DNA of 64,000 nucleotides from NZQO01 sp964639255 (GTDB taxonomy: Bacteria > Bacteroidota > Bacteroidia > Flavobacteriales > Flavobacteriaceae): contig CAZXDP010000007.1 in assembly GCA_964639255.1 (NCBI GenBank), positions 10,492-74,491 of the forward strand. Direction: 5' to 3'. This document shows positions 17,882 through 25,502 of this stretch, one piece after another; position 1 is the stretch's first letter, and every line of letters starts with the position of its first letter. The translations under genes were made by a program, and so were the position numbers. The notes beneath the pieces were generated by a model that searched no databases, was not told the origin of the DNA, and saw only the letters and a program-made list of their open reading frames with translations.

Positions 17882-18421
17882 ATGGGCCAAAAAGTGTTAC
17901 TGAATGCAACCGAAGTGCACATTGCACTCCACCGCTTGGCTTGTCAGCTTATTGAAAACCACGATACGTTTAAGGATACCGTACTTATTGGCATACAGCC
18001 CAGAGGCGTGTTCTTGGCCGAAAGGCTCAAGCAGCTTTTGGAAAATGAATACCAAATACAGAACATACAACTGGGTTATTTGGACATTACCTTTTACCGG
18101 GACGATTTTAGGCGAAGCGGCAAGCCTTTGGAGGCCAACAAAACAAAAATCAATTTTATTGTAGAGAATAAGAAGGTGGTTTTTATAGACGATGTACTAT
18201 TTACCGGTCGCAGCATACGCGCTGCCCTCACTGCGGTACAATCGTTTGGCCGCCCTCTGGACATTGAGCTACTTACTTTGATAGACAGGCGCTTTAGCAG
18301 ACATTTGCCAATACAGCCCGACTACAGGGGCCGACAGGTAGATGCCATTAACGAAGAAAAGGTCAAGGTTTGCTGGAAGGAAAATGAAGGAGAGGATGCC
18401 GTTTATCTAATTAAGAATTAA
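17882..18421 (+). CDS. pyrR: PyrR-type uracil phosphoribosyltransferase / pyrimidine regulator
   Basis: 179-aa type I phosphoribosyltransferase. In Firmicutes PyrR binds pyr mRNA and also makes UMP from uracil and PRPP. The PRPP loop is clear (VVFIDDVLFTGRSIRAAL, about residues 98-115), and the N-terminal IGIQPRGVFLAERL is characteristic of PyrR. It sits 9 nt before pyrB, supporting a pyrimidine role. Whether it regulates RNA in this phylum cannot be seen; I found no convincing PyrR attenuator in the leader. The -7 box TAAATTTG at 17846 suggests a leader of about 30 nt. Confidence 0.92.
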   Translation: MGQKVLLNATEVHIALHRLACQLIENHDTFKDTVLIGIQPRGVFLAERLKQLLENEYQIQNIQLGYLDITFYRDDFRRSGKPLEANKTKINFIVENKKVVFIDDVLFTGRSIRAALTAVQSFGRPLDIELLTLIDRRFSRHLPIQPDYRGRQVDAINEEKVKVCWKENEGEDAVYLIKN

Positions 18422-18430
18422 GGTACAATT

Positions 18431-19369
18431 ATGGGCGAATTAAGTGTAAACCACTTACTGGGCATAAAATACATCACCGAAGAGGATATCCAGCTCATCT
18501 TCGAAACAGCCGACCATTTTAAGGAAGTAATCAATAGGCCCATTAAAAAAGTCCCCTCGCTACGCGATATAACCATTGCCAATCTATTTTTTGAAAACAG
18601 CACACGTACCCGTCTATCGTTCGAATTGGCAGAGAAACGGCTCTCTGCCGATGTAATCAACTTCTCCGCCTCCTCTTCATCCGTAAGTAAGGGTGAAACG
18701 CTCATCGATACGGTAAACAACATTCTTTCGATGAAGGTCGATATGGTGGTGATGCGGCATCCCAACCCGGGGGCAGGGATCTTCCTTTCCAAGCACGTTG
18801 ATGCCAGTATTGTAAATGCGGGTGACGGTGCTCACGAACATCCCACACAGGCATTACTCGACTGTTATTCCATTCGAGAGCGATTGGGAGACGTAGCAGG
18901 CAAGAATGTGGTAATTGTTGGAGACATCCTTCATTCGCGGGTAGCCCTGAGCAATATTTTCGCACTTCAAAAATTAGGCGCAGCAGTAAAAGTTTGCGGC
19001 CCTAAAACCCTTATTCCGAAGTATATCGAAAAAATTGGAGTAGGGGTAGAACCTTCCTTAAAAAAAGCACTTCAATGGTGCGACGTGGCCAATATGCTAC
19101 GGGTGCAGCACGAGCGTATGGATATAAGTTATTTCCCTTCCGTACGGGAATATACGCAACAATTTGGCGTAAATAAAGCGCTGTTAGATACGTTAGAGAA
19201 AGAAATCGTGGTAATGCATCCCGGGCCCATTAACCGTGGCGTAGAAATTACCAGCGATGTCGCCGATAGCGACCACGCCATAATACTAGAACAGGTGCAG
19301 AACGGAGTGGCCATACGAATGGCCGTACTCTATCTGCTGGCCTCAAAAATTCAGCGAGATGAAAATTAA
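18431..19369 (+). CDS. pyrB: Aspartate carbamoyltransferase catalytic subunit
   Basis: Joins carbamoyl phosphate and aspartate in the first committed step of pyrimidine synthesis. 312 aa with the carbamoyl-phosphate motif FFENSTRTRLSFELA (Ser-Thr-Arg-Thr) near residues 52-66, the SxxKGET loop and HPGPINRGVE near the C-terminus. No pyrI is nearby, so it probably acts as an unregulated trimer. The last 11 bases overlap the next gene. Confidence 0.97.
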   Translation: MGELSVNHLLGIKYITEEDIQLIFETADHFKEVINRPIKKVPSLRDITIANLFFENSTRTRLSFELAEKRLSADVINFSASSSSVSKGETLIDTVNNILSMKVDMVVMRHPNPGAGIFLSKHVDASIVNAGDGAHEHPTQALLDCYSIRERLGDVAGKNVVIVGDILHSRVALSNIFALQKLGAAVKVCGPKTLIPKYIEKIGVGVEPSLKKALQWCDVANMLRVQHERMDISYFPSVREYTQQFGVNKALLDTLEKEIVVMHPGPINRGVEITSDVADSDHAIILEQVQNGVAIRMAVLYLLASKIQRDEN

Positions 19370-19694
19370 TAACCACGACAATTTTGTTGTCCTTGCAGAT
19401 GAGCAGGACGATATCATAGATTTCGCCTCCTTCTTAGAATATCAAATACCGAATAAGTTCAAGGGACAGAACGTAATTGTAGATTTACTGAAGTACGATA
19501 ATCTGCAGTTGCAAGAAATATTGCTCTTTTTAAAGACATCCAATTTACATCGCAAGACCAAACAATCGTTCGTGATTGTGAACGATGCGATGAATCCAGA
19601 TGATATTCCAATGGAGATGATTGTAGTCCCTACGCTTCAGGAAGCCGAAGATATCATCGAGATGGAAGAAATTGAGCGCGATCTGGGCTTTTAA
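19359..19694 (+). CDS. Small STAS-like protein between pyrB and rnz
   Basis: 111-aa soluble protein with an alternating beta-alpha pattern and no catalytic motif; it reads like a small STAS/SpoIIAA-fold protein (KGQNVIVDLLKYDNLQ, SFVIVNDAM) with a very acidic tail (EDIIEMEEIERDLGF). Its start overlaps pyrB by 11 bases and it ends 45 bases before rnz, so it is co-translated with pyrB. It does not contain the metallo-beta-lactamase fold and should not be named RNase Z. Function unknown; fold is inference. Confidence 0.6.
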   Translation: MKINNHDNFVVLADEQDDIIDFASFLEYQIPNKFKGQNVIVDLLKYDNLQLQEILLFLKTSNLHRKTKQSFVIVNDAMNPDDIPMEMIVVPTLQEAEDIIEMEEIERDLGF

Positions 19695-19696
19695 TT

Positions 19697-19712
19697 CTTC
19701 GCGATAGCGAAG
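19697..19712 (+). repeat. Short inverted repeat CTTCGC-GATA-GCGAAG
   Basis: A perfect 6-bp stem with a GATA loop in the 45-nt gap before rnz. No T run follows, so it is not a classic terminator. It could slow ribosomes or be a protein or RNase site. Confidence 0.4.
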
Positions 19713-19739
19713 TGCCCATTTCCCAAGAACACACATTCT

Positions 19740-20645
19740 ATGAAACTTACCATTCTTGGTTGCCATTCTGCTACCCCTAGATGGGACCACAATCCTACTG
19801 CCCAAATACTGGAAGTAAAGGGTCATTTATTTTTGATAGATTGTGGAGAAGGTACCCAAGTGCAACTACGCCGATTTAAGGTAAAATTTTCCCGTATTCG
19901 GCACGTGTTCATTTCCCATCTCCACGGTGACCATTTTTTTGGTCTTGTGGGATTGATTTCCACCTTTCGGTTGTTGGGACGTAACGCCGAACTCAATATC
20001 TACGGACCCAAAGGCATAAAAGAGGCTATCTTACTTCAGCTGAAACTTGGTAAGAGCTACACGAACTATCCCCTGCTGTTCCACGAGCTCGACAGTTCCC
20101 AACCCCAAAAAGTTTTTGAAGATGAGCATCTCACCGTTACCACGATACCTCTAGACCACCGTGTGTATACCAATGGTTTTTTATTTCGCGAAAAACTGGG
20201 GGAACGAAAATTAGATGTTAAGGCAGCTGGCAAGGCCCGGATAGATGTAAGCTATTTCCAAAAATTAAAACAAGGGTATGATGTTGAGAATGTGGAAGGA
20301 AAACGTATTGAAAATAAAAGCGTAACCTTAGATCCTGATCCGCCAAAAAGCTATGCCTATTGCAGCGATACCGCGTATTTCCCTGAAATTGTACCGCAGA
20401 TAGAGCAAGTTTCGGCATTGTACCACGAGGCGACCTTCCTGGAGCAGCACTATCACCTCGCAGAAAAAACGAAGCACAGTACCGCCAAGGAAGCTGCGGC
20501 CATCGCTAAAAAAGCCGAGGTTGGCAGTTTGATCTTGGGTCATTATTCCGGTCGATATCCCTCCTTGGAAAACTTCAGAAAAGAAGCGGAAGAATTGTTC
20601 CCAAACGTTGAGTTAGCCGAGGACGGCAAGGTTTTTCATCTCTAA
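19740..20645 (+). CDS. rnz: Ribonuclease Z
   Basis: Zinc metallo-beta-lactamase-fold endonuclease that trims the 3' end of tRNA precursors. 301 aa with the signature FISHLHGDHFFGL (HxHxDH, His60 to His65), N-terminal LTILGCHSATPR, and further metal ligands in CSDTAYFPE and LGHYSGRY. Length matches the short RNase Z form. It follows the STAS-like gene and probably shares the pyr transcript. Confidence 0.96.
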   Translation: MKLTILGCHSATPRWDHNPTAQILEVKGHLFLIDCGEGTQVQLRRFKVKFSRIRHVFISHLHGDHFFGLVGLISTFRLLGRNAELNIYGPKGIKEAILLQLKLGKSYTNYPLLFHELDSSQPQKVFEDEHLTVTTIPLDHRVYTNGFLFREKLGERKLDVKAAGKARIDVSYFQKLKQGYDVENVEGKRIENKSVTLDPDPPKSYAYCSDTAYFPEIVPQIEQVSALYHEATFLEQHYHLAEKTKHSTAKEAAAIAKKAEVGSLILGHYSGRYPSLENFRKEAEELFPNVELAEDGKVFHL

Positions 20646-20718
20646 AAATTAATAGAGAATTAAGACATAGCTTTTTTCTAGCATTTTGAAATCTTGTACC
20701 TTGCAATAAAGTTCCTCA

Positions 20719-21363
20719 ATGACCGAAAAGCTTCATAATTACCGTAAATCGTACGAAAAAAATGAGCTTCGAAAATCGAAGGTGCACGAAAATCCGTTGC
20801 AGCAATTTAGAACATGGTTTCACGAGGCTAAGGATTCTGGAACGGTGGAAGAAGTAAACGCGATGACCGTGAGTACTATTGGCACAGATGGTTTCCCGAG
20901 GGGAAGGGTGGTACTGCTAAAAAAATACGATGAGCTAGGGTTTTATTTCTACACAAATTATAGCAGCGAGAAAGGTGCCTCGATTGCCAATAATAACCAC
21001 ATTTGCTTATCTTTTTTTTGGCCGGCCTTGGAACGGCAAATAATCATAAAAGGTTTGGCTGAAAAAACGAGTAGGGAAGACTCTGTGGCGTATTTCCATT
21101 CCCGGCCCGTTGGAAGCCAACTAGGTGCCTTGGTATCCCAACAAAGCAGTACTATTGGCAGCAGGGAGGAGCTTGAACAGAGATTGAAGCAGCTGGAAGC
21201 AGAATATGACAAAAAAGAAATTCCCTGTCCACACGATTGGGGAGGTTTTCTCGTGCGGCCCGTTGAGATTGAGTTTTGGCAAGGTCGCCCAAATAGACTG
21301 CACGATAGAATTCAGTATAAATTAAATGGGTTGGACTGGCACGTAACGCGCTTGCAGCCCTAA
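20719..21363 (+). CDS. pdxH: Pyridoxamine 5'-phosphate oxidase
   Basis: FMN enzyme that oxidises pyridoxine/pyridoxamine 5'-phosphate to PLP. 214 aa, with the FMN-binding segment PRGRVVLLKKYDELGFYFYTNY, the SRPVGSQLGALVSQQS block, and the C-terminal substrate motif WQGRPNRLHDRI. Family length is usual. It has a TACCTTGC -7-like box at 20697, so it may also be transcribed from its own promoter, and lies 22 nt before sixA. Confidence 0.96.
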   Translation: MTEKLHNYRKSYEKNELRKSKVHENPLQQFRTWFHEAKDSGTVEEVNAMTVSTIGTDGFPRGRVVLLKKYDELGFYFYTNYSSEKGASIANNNHICLSFFWPALERQIIIKGLAEKTSREDSVAYFHSRPVGSQLGALVSQQSSTIGSREELEQRLKQLEAEYDKKEIPCPHDWGGFLVRPVEIEFWQGRPNRLHDRIQYKLNGLDWHVTRLQP

Positions 21364-21385
21364 GACAAATTAGAAAGCAACAGTT

Positions 21386-21871
21386 ATGAAAACATTGTAT
21401 ATGGTACGTCATGCAAAGTCATCGTGGAAATACGATGTCGACGATCATCAACGCCCCTTAAAAGGCCGTGGAAAACGAGATGGCGAATTAATTTCAGAAC
21501 ACGTAAAAGACCTTGTGCCACCTCCGCAAAAAATAGTAACGAGCGACGCTAACCGGGCTCGAACCACGGCGGCCTATTTTAAGGATGCTTTTGGCATTGC
21601 CGACGCAGCTTACGAGCTCAATCATAATCTATATGATTTTAGCGGCCAGCAGGTAATGAAAATCATTAAAAACTTAGACAACAGTCTTGATATTGTAATG
21701 ATTGTAGGTCATAACCATGCGTTTACTTCCATTGTAAATATGCTGGGAAATCAATATATTGAAAACTTACCCACCTGCGGCTTTGTAGCGATAGAATTTG
21801 AGGAAGATTCTTGGGACGCCATTTCAACGGGTACCACCCGCCACGCTATTTTTCCCAGACACCTAAAATAA
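21386..21871 (+). CDS. sixA: SixA-like histidine phosphatase
   Basis: 161-aa phosphohistidine phosphatase with N-terminal MVRHAKSSW (catalytic RHxxS) and the second His in VGHNHAFTSI. SixA in E. coli dephosphorylates phosphohistidine on ArcB or PTS proteins; the target here is unknown. Its stop is 2 nt before the ppk1 start, so it is translated with the polyphosphate genes, which suggests a phosphate-metabolism substrate. Confidence 0.85.
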   Translation: MKTLYMVRHAKSSWKYDVDDHQRPLKGRGKRDGELISEHVKDLVPPPQKIVTSDANRARTTAAYFKDAFGIADAAYELNHNLYDFSGQQVMKIIKNLDNSLDIVMIVGHNHAFTSIVNMLGNQYIENLPTCGFVAIEFEEDSWDAISTGTTRHAIFPRHLK

Positions 21872-21873
21872 CA

Positions 21874-23967
21874 ATGACCGAGAAAGTAGAGAAGACATTA
21901 TTGGTACAAAATCAGTATCGCAATCGGGAACTAAGCTGGTTGCAATTTAATGCGCGCGTACTGCAAGAAGCCGAGGATGAATCGGTGCCCCTAATCGAGC
22001 GGCTTCGGTTTTTGGGAATTTTTTCAAACAACTTAGATGAATTTTTTAAGGTACGTTATGCTACCATAAAGCGCATCGTGGAGGCCGGAAAGGGCGGGCG
22101 TAGCTTTCTGGGCGGTATTTCTGCCAAGGAATTGCTGGAGGAGATCACGCAAACGGTGATTCAACAGCAGTCCACAAGTTTGAATATTCTACGGAAGATT
22201 CAAGAGGAGCTTCGCAAGGAGAATATTTTTATCATCAACGAGAATGAAGTAACCCCCAGTCAGGGAAAATTTATTTCAGACTATTTCATCCAAAAAGTAA
22301 GCCCTGCGCTAGTTACCATTATGATTGGCGAACTGGATGAGTTTCCTTCGTTGAAGGATAGTGCCGCTTATTTGGCCGTTACCATGGAAATGTCGCAGGA
22401 AGACGAGATGTTCGAGACCAAGAACAATTACGCACTCATTGAAATTCCGAAGGTGATCGACAGGTTCGTAGAGCTTCCGCCAGATGGGGACAAGCAATAT
22501 ATTATTCTTTTGGATGATTTGATACGGCATTGCCTGCACAATATCTTCAGTATATTTAAATATAAGAGCATTTCTGCGCATATGATCAAGATAACGCGCG
22601 ATGCCGAACTGGATATCGACAGCGATCTTAGCCGAAGCTTTATCGACAAGATTTCAAAGAGTGTAAAGAACCGAAGCACGGGCGATCCGGTTCGGTTTGT
22701 CTACGATAAGAGCATACACAAGAAAACCTTGTTTTATTTGCTCGATATGATGGGTATCGATAGTACAGATAGTATCATTCCTGGTGGTCGCTACCACAAT
22801 CGCCGCGATTATATGGGGTTCCCAAGTTTGGGGCGCAACGATCTGCTGTACGAGAAAAAAGAACCGTTACCTATTCCTGGATTGAGCCTTCAGGGCAGTT
22901 TGCTCGATAAAATTGCTACTAAGGATTATCTGCTCTATGCGCCTTACCAGAGTTTTAGTTATGTAGTGAAATTCTTGCGCGAGGCGGCCCTCGATCCGAA
23001 TGTCAAATCTATAAAAATCACGATTTACAGGCTAGCGCAGGTATCGCATATAGCCAGCTCGTTAATTAACGCGAGAAAAAACGGAAAGGAAGTAACCGTA
23101 CAGATTGAACTCCAAGCGCGCTTTGATGAGGAAGCGAACATTAGCTATGCCGAACAGATGCAAAGCGAAGGGGTACACCTTATTTTTGGAGTTTCGGGCC
23201 TTAAGGTACATTGCAAGGCCTGTTTGATAGAACGCCTCGAGCATGAAAAGGTAAAGCGATATGCAGTTGTAAGTACGGGGAACTTCAACGAATCTACAGC
23301 GAAGATTTATACAGATTATACACTCTTTACTTCCGATCAAAAAATATGCAAGGAAATCAACAAGGTTTTCGATTTTTTCGAGGTAAATTACAAGATAAAG
23401 AAATACCGTCACCTTATCGTTTCGCCGCATTATACGCGCAACGCCCTTTATGGTTTAATCGATGCGGAGATAAAGAATCGTAGGGAAGGAATGCCCAGTG
23501 GTATCAAACTGAAACTGAATAGCCTTTCCGATTTTAAGATGATCGATAAATTGTACGAGGCCAGTAGGGCAGGCGTCCCAATAAAACTGATCGTACGAGG
23601 CATCTGCTGTCTAATTCCAGGAGTGAAGGGAATGAGCGAGAATATTGAAGCCATCAGCATTGTAGATAAATATTTGGAGCATCCACGGTTATTTATCTTT
23701 GAAAACGGCGGCGATCCTAAAATCTATATTTCCTCTGCCGATTTCATGGGGCGCAATCTCGATAACCGTGTAGAAATTACCTGCCCCGTGTACGATGCCG
23801 AAATAAAGAAAGAGCTGGACGATACGTTCGAGATAAGCTGGGCAGATAACGTAAAGGCCCGAATTATCGCCGGAAAATCTAAAAATGCCTATCGCAGAAA
23901 CGACAAGCCTAAGGTGCGTTCGCAATTTGAACTGTACGAATATTACAAACGTAAATTGAACGAATAG
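21874..23967 (+). CDS. ppk1: Polyphosphate kinase 1
   Basis: Makes polyphosphate from ATP reversibly through a phosphohistidine. 697 aa: N-terminal domain starts NRELSWLQFNARVLQEA, followed by two PLD-like catalytic domains. Catalytic His446 is in LKVHCKACLIER and the second His603 in LEHPRLFIF. The frame is open 21 codons upstream inside sixA, but MTEKVEKT at 21874 begins the family consensus. It lies 2 nt after sixA and 1 nt before ppx. Confidence 0.96.
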   Translation: MTEKVEKTLLVQNQYRNRELSWLQFNARVLQEAEDESVPLIERLRFLGIFSNNLDEFFKVRYATIKRIVEAGKGGRSFLGGISAKELLEEITQTVIQQQSTSLNILRKIQEELRKENIFIINENEVTPSQGKFISDYFIQKVSPALVTIMIGELDEFPSLKDSAAYLAVTMEMSQEDEMFETKNNYALIEIPKVIDRFVELPPDGDKQYIILLDDLIRHCLHNIFSIFKYKSISAHMIKITRDAELDIDSDLSRSFIDKISKSVKNRSTGDPVRFVYDKSIHKKTLFYLLDMMGIDSTDSIIPGGRYHNRRDYMGFPSLGRNDLLYEKKEPLPIPGLSLQGSLLDKIATKDYLLYAPYQSFSYVVKFLREAALDPNVKSIKITIYRLAQVSHIASSLINARKNGKEVTVQIELQARFDEEANISYAEQMQSEGVHLIFGVSGLKVHCKACLIERLEHEKVKRYAVVSTGNFNESTAKIYTDYTLFTSDQKICKEINKVFDFFEVNYKIKKYRHLIVSPHYTRNALYGLIDAEIKNRREGMPSGIKLKLNSLSDFKMIDKLYEASRAGVPIKLIVRGICCLIPGVKGMSENIEAISIVDKYLEHPRLFIFENGGDPKIYISSADFMGRNLDNRVEITCPVYDAEIKKELDDTFEISWADNVKARIIAGKSKNAYRRNDKPKVRSQFELYEYYKRKLNE

Positions 23968-23968
23968 T

Positions 23969-24880
23969 TTGTTGAATATTGAAAAATACGGTGCCGTAGA
24001 TATTGGATCGAATGCCATTCGATTGCTCATTGCCTCGGTAATTGAAGTAGAAGGCAAGGAAACCCTTTTCAAGAAAACTTCCTTGGTAAGGGTGCCCATA
24101 CGTTTGGGTGCCGATGTTTTTCTGAAAGGCGCTATTTCAGAAACCAATATTCACCGTATGGTAGACGCGATGACCGCTTTTCGGTTGTTGATGAAAACCT
24201 ATAATGTAGAACGTTTTCGGGCGTGTGCGACTTCCGCTATGCGCGAATCAACCAACGGCAGGGAAATCGCGAAAAAGATTGAAGAAGAGACTGGCATTGC
24301 CATCAACATCATCGACGGAAACGATGAAGCAGCGATCATCGCCTCGACCGATTTGCATTCGCTAATTCAGGACGATAAGGTGTTTTTGTATATCGATGTG
24401 GGGGGAGGGAGCACCGAGTTTACCATTTTCGCCAACGGCAAATCCGTAGCATCGCGCTCGTTTAAAATGGGTACGGTAAGGCTCATAAACGATATGGTAG
24501 AAGATACCATGTGGCAACAAATGGAGTCTTGGATAAAGGAAAATACGAAAGATTACCGAAAGGTAAACTGTATTGGCTCGGGTGGCAACATTAACCACAT
24601 TTTTAAAAATAGCGGAAAAAAATTGGGCAAACCGCTTACCTATTTCTACTTGGCTTCGTATTATGAATTGATCAAAAGCCACTCCTATGAAGAGCGCATC
24701 ACAGAGATGAATATGAATCCAGACCGTGCCGATGTGATCATTCCCGCTACTAGAATCTACCTCTCTGCCATGAAATGGAGCGGGGCCAAGAATATTTACG
24801 TTCCTAAAATTGGTTTGGCCGATGGGATCGTGAAAAGCCTGTACAATGAAAAGGTGGCAGCGGCTTTAGAAGTGCGGTAG
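23969..24880 (+). CDS. ppx: Exopolyphosphatase / Ppx-GppA phosphatase
   Basis: ASKHA-fold enzyme that hydrolyses polyphosphate or (p)ppGpp. 303 aa with phosphate-1 motif YGAVDIGSNAIRLLIA, and LYIDVGGGSTEFTIF for the second phosphate-binding loop. The start has to be a TTG (23969 or 23972): no in-frame ATG precedes the first strand. Only 1 nt separates it from ppk1, so synthesis and breakdown of polyphosphate are co-expressed. GppA-type activity cannot be excluded. The short length means it lacks the C-terminal HD domain of E. coli Ppx. Confidence 0.9.
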   Translation: MLNIEKYGAVDIGSNAIRLLIASVIEVEGKETLFKKTSLVRVPIRLGADVFLKGAISETNIHRMVDAMTAFRLLMKTYNVERFRACATSAMRESTNGREIAKKIEEETGIAINIIDGNDEAAIIASTDLHSLIQDDKVFLYIDVGGGSTEFTIFANGKSVASRSFKMGTVRLINDMVEDTMWQQMESWIKENTKDYRKVNCIGSGGNINHIFKNSGKKLGKPLTYFYLASYYELIKSHSYEERITEMNMNPDRADVIIPATRIYLSAMKWSGAKNIYVPKIGLADGIVKSLYNEKVAAALEVR

Positions 24881-25492
24881 CTATCCGTGAATGGTTTCCT
24901 TGGTGCCCAAATCCTTCATAATTTCTGCCTCAAACGCTAGCAAATCGTCCCATTTTTTATCTACTTCTTTTCGGTCGCCGTATTTTCTGGCGAAACCCAA
25001 GAACATGGTATAATGGTTTGCTTCGCTAACCATTAAGTTTCTGTAGAAGGTTGCCAGTTCCTTGTCTTCCAATTGTTCGCTCAAAAGGCGAAAGCGTTCG
25101 CAACTGCGTGCTTCAATTAAGGCAGCATACAAAAGCCGGTGCACGAGTTGCGTGGTTCTGCTGCCTCCCTTCGGGAAAAAGCCCATCAACTGGTTTACAT
25201 ATTCGTCTTTACGGTCTCGGCCCAAGACCCAGCCTCGAGCAATGATTTTATCGTGAACTAATTTAAAGTGGCTCATTTCCTCTTTTACGAGCGCGATCAT
25301 TTCCTTAACCATTTCCGTATATTCGGGAAAAGTCACGATAAGCGATATCGCCGTGGCCGCAGCCTTTTGTTCGCAGTAGGCGTGATCGGTCAAGATTTCC
25401 TCAATGTTCTTTTCCACTATGTTTACCCACCGTGGATCGGTAGGTAGTTTCAACCCAAGCATTTTGATCGTCGATTCTTTTTTTGAAGTCAT
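24881..25492 (-). CDS. miaE: tRNA-(ms2io6A)-hydroxylase MiaE
   Basis: Non-haem diiron monooxygenase that hydroxylates ms2i6A at position 37 of tRNA. About 203 aa, ferritin-like helical bundle with iron-ligand motifs EEMSHFKLVHD, EARSCERF and EANHYTMF. ATG at 25492 is preferred; an in-frame GTG lies at 25498. It follows dnaX by a few bases and ends against the ppx stop (24880/24881, convergent), so no terminator is visible between them. Confidence 0.93.
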   Translation of the reverse strand: MTSKKESTIKMLGLKLPTDPRWVNIVEKNIEEILTDHAYCEQKAAATAISLIVTFPEYTEMVKEMIALVKEEMSHFKLVHDKIIARGWVLGRDRKDEYVNQLMGFFPKGGSRTTQLVHRLLYAALIEARSCERFRLLSEQLEDKELATFYRNLMVSEANHYTMFLGFARKYGDRKEVDKKWDDLLAFEAEIMKDLGTKETIHG

Positions 25493-25502
25493 TTCCACAG
25501 TA

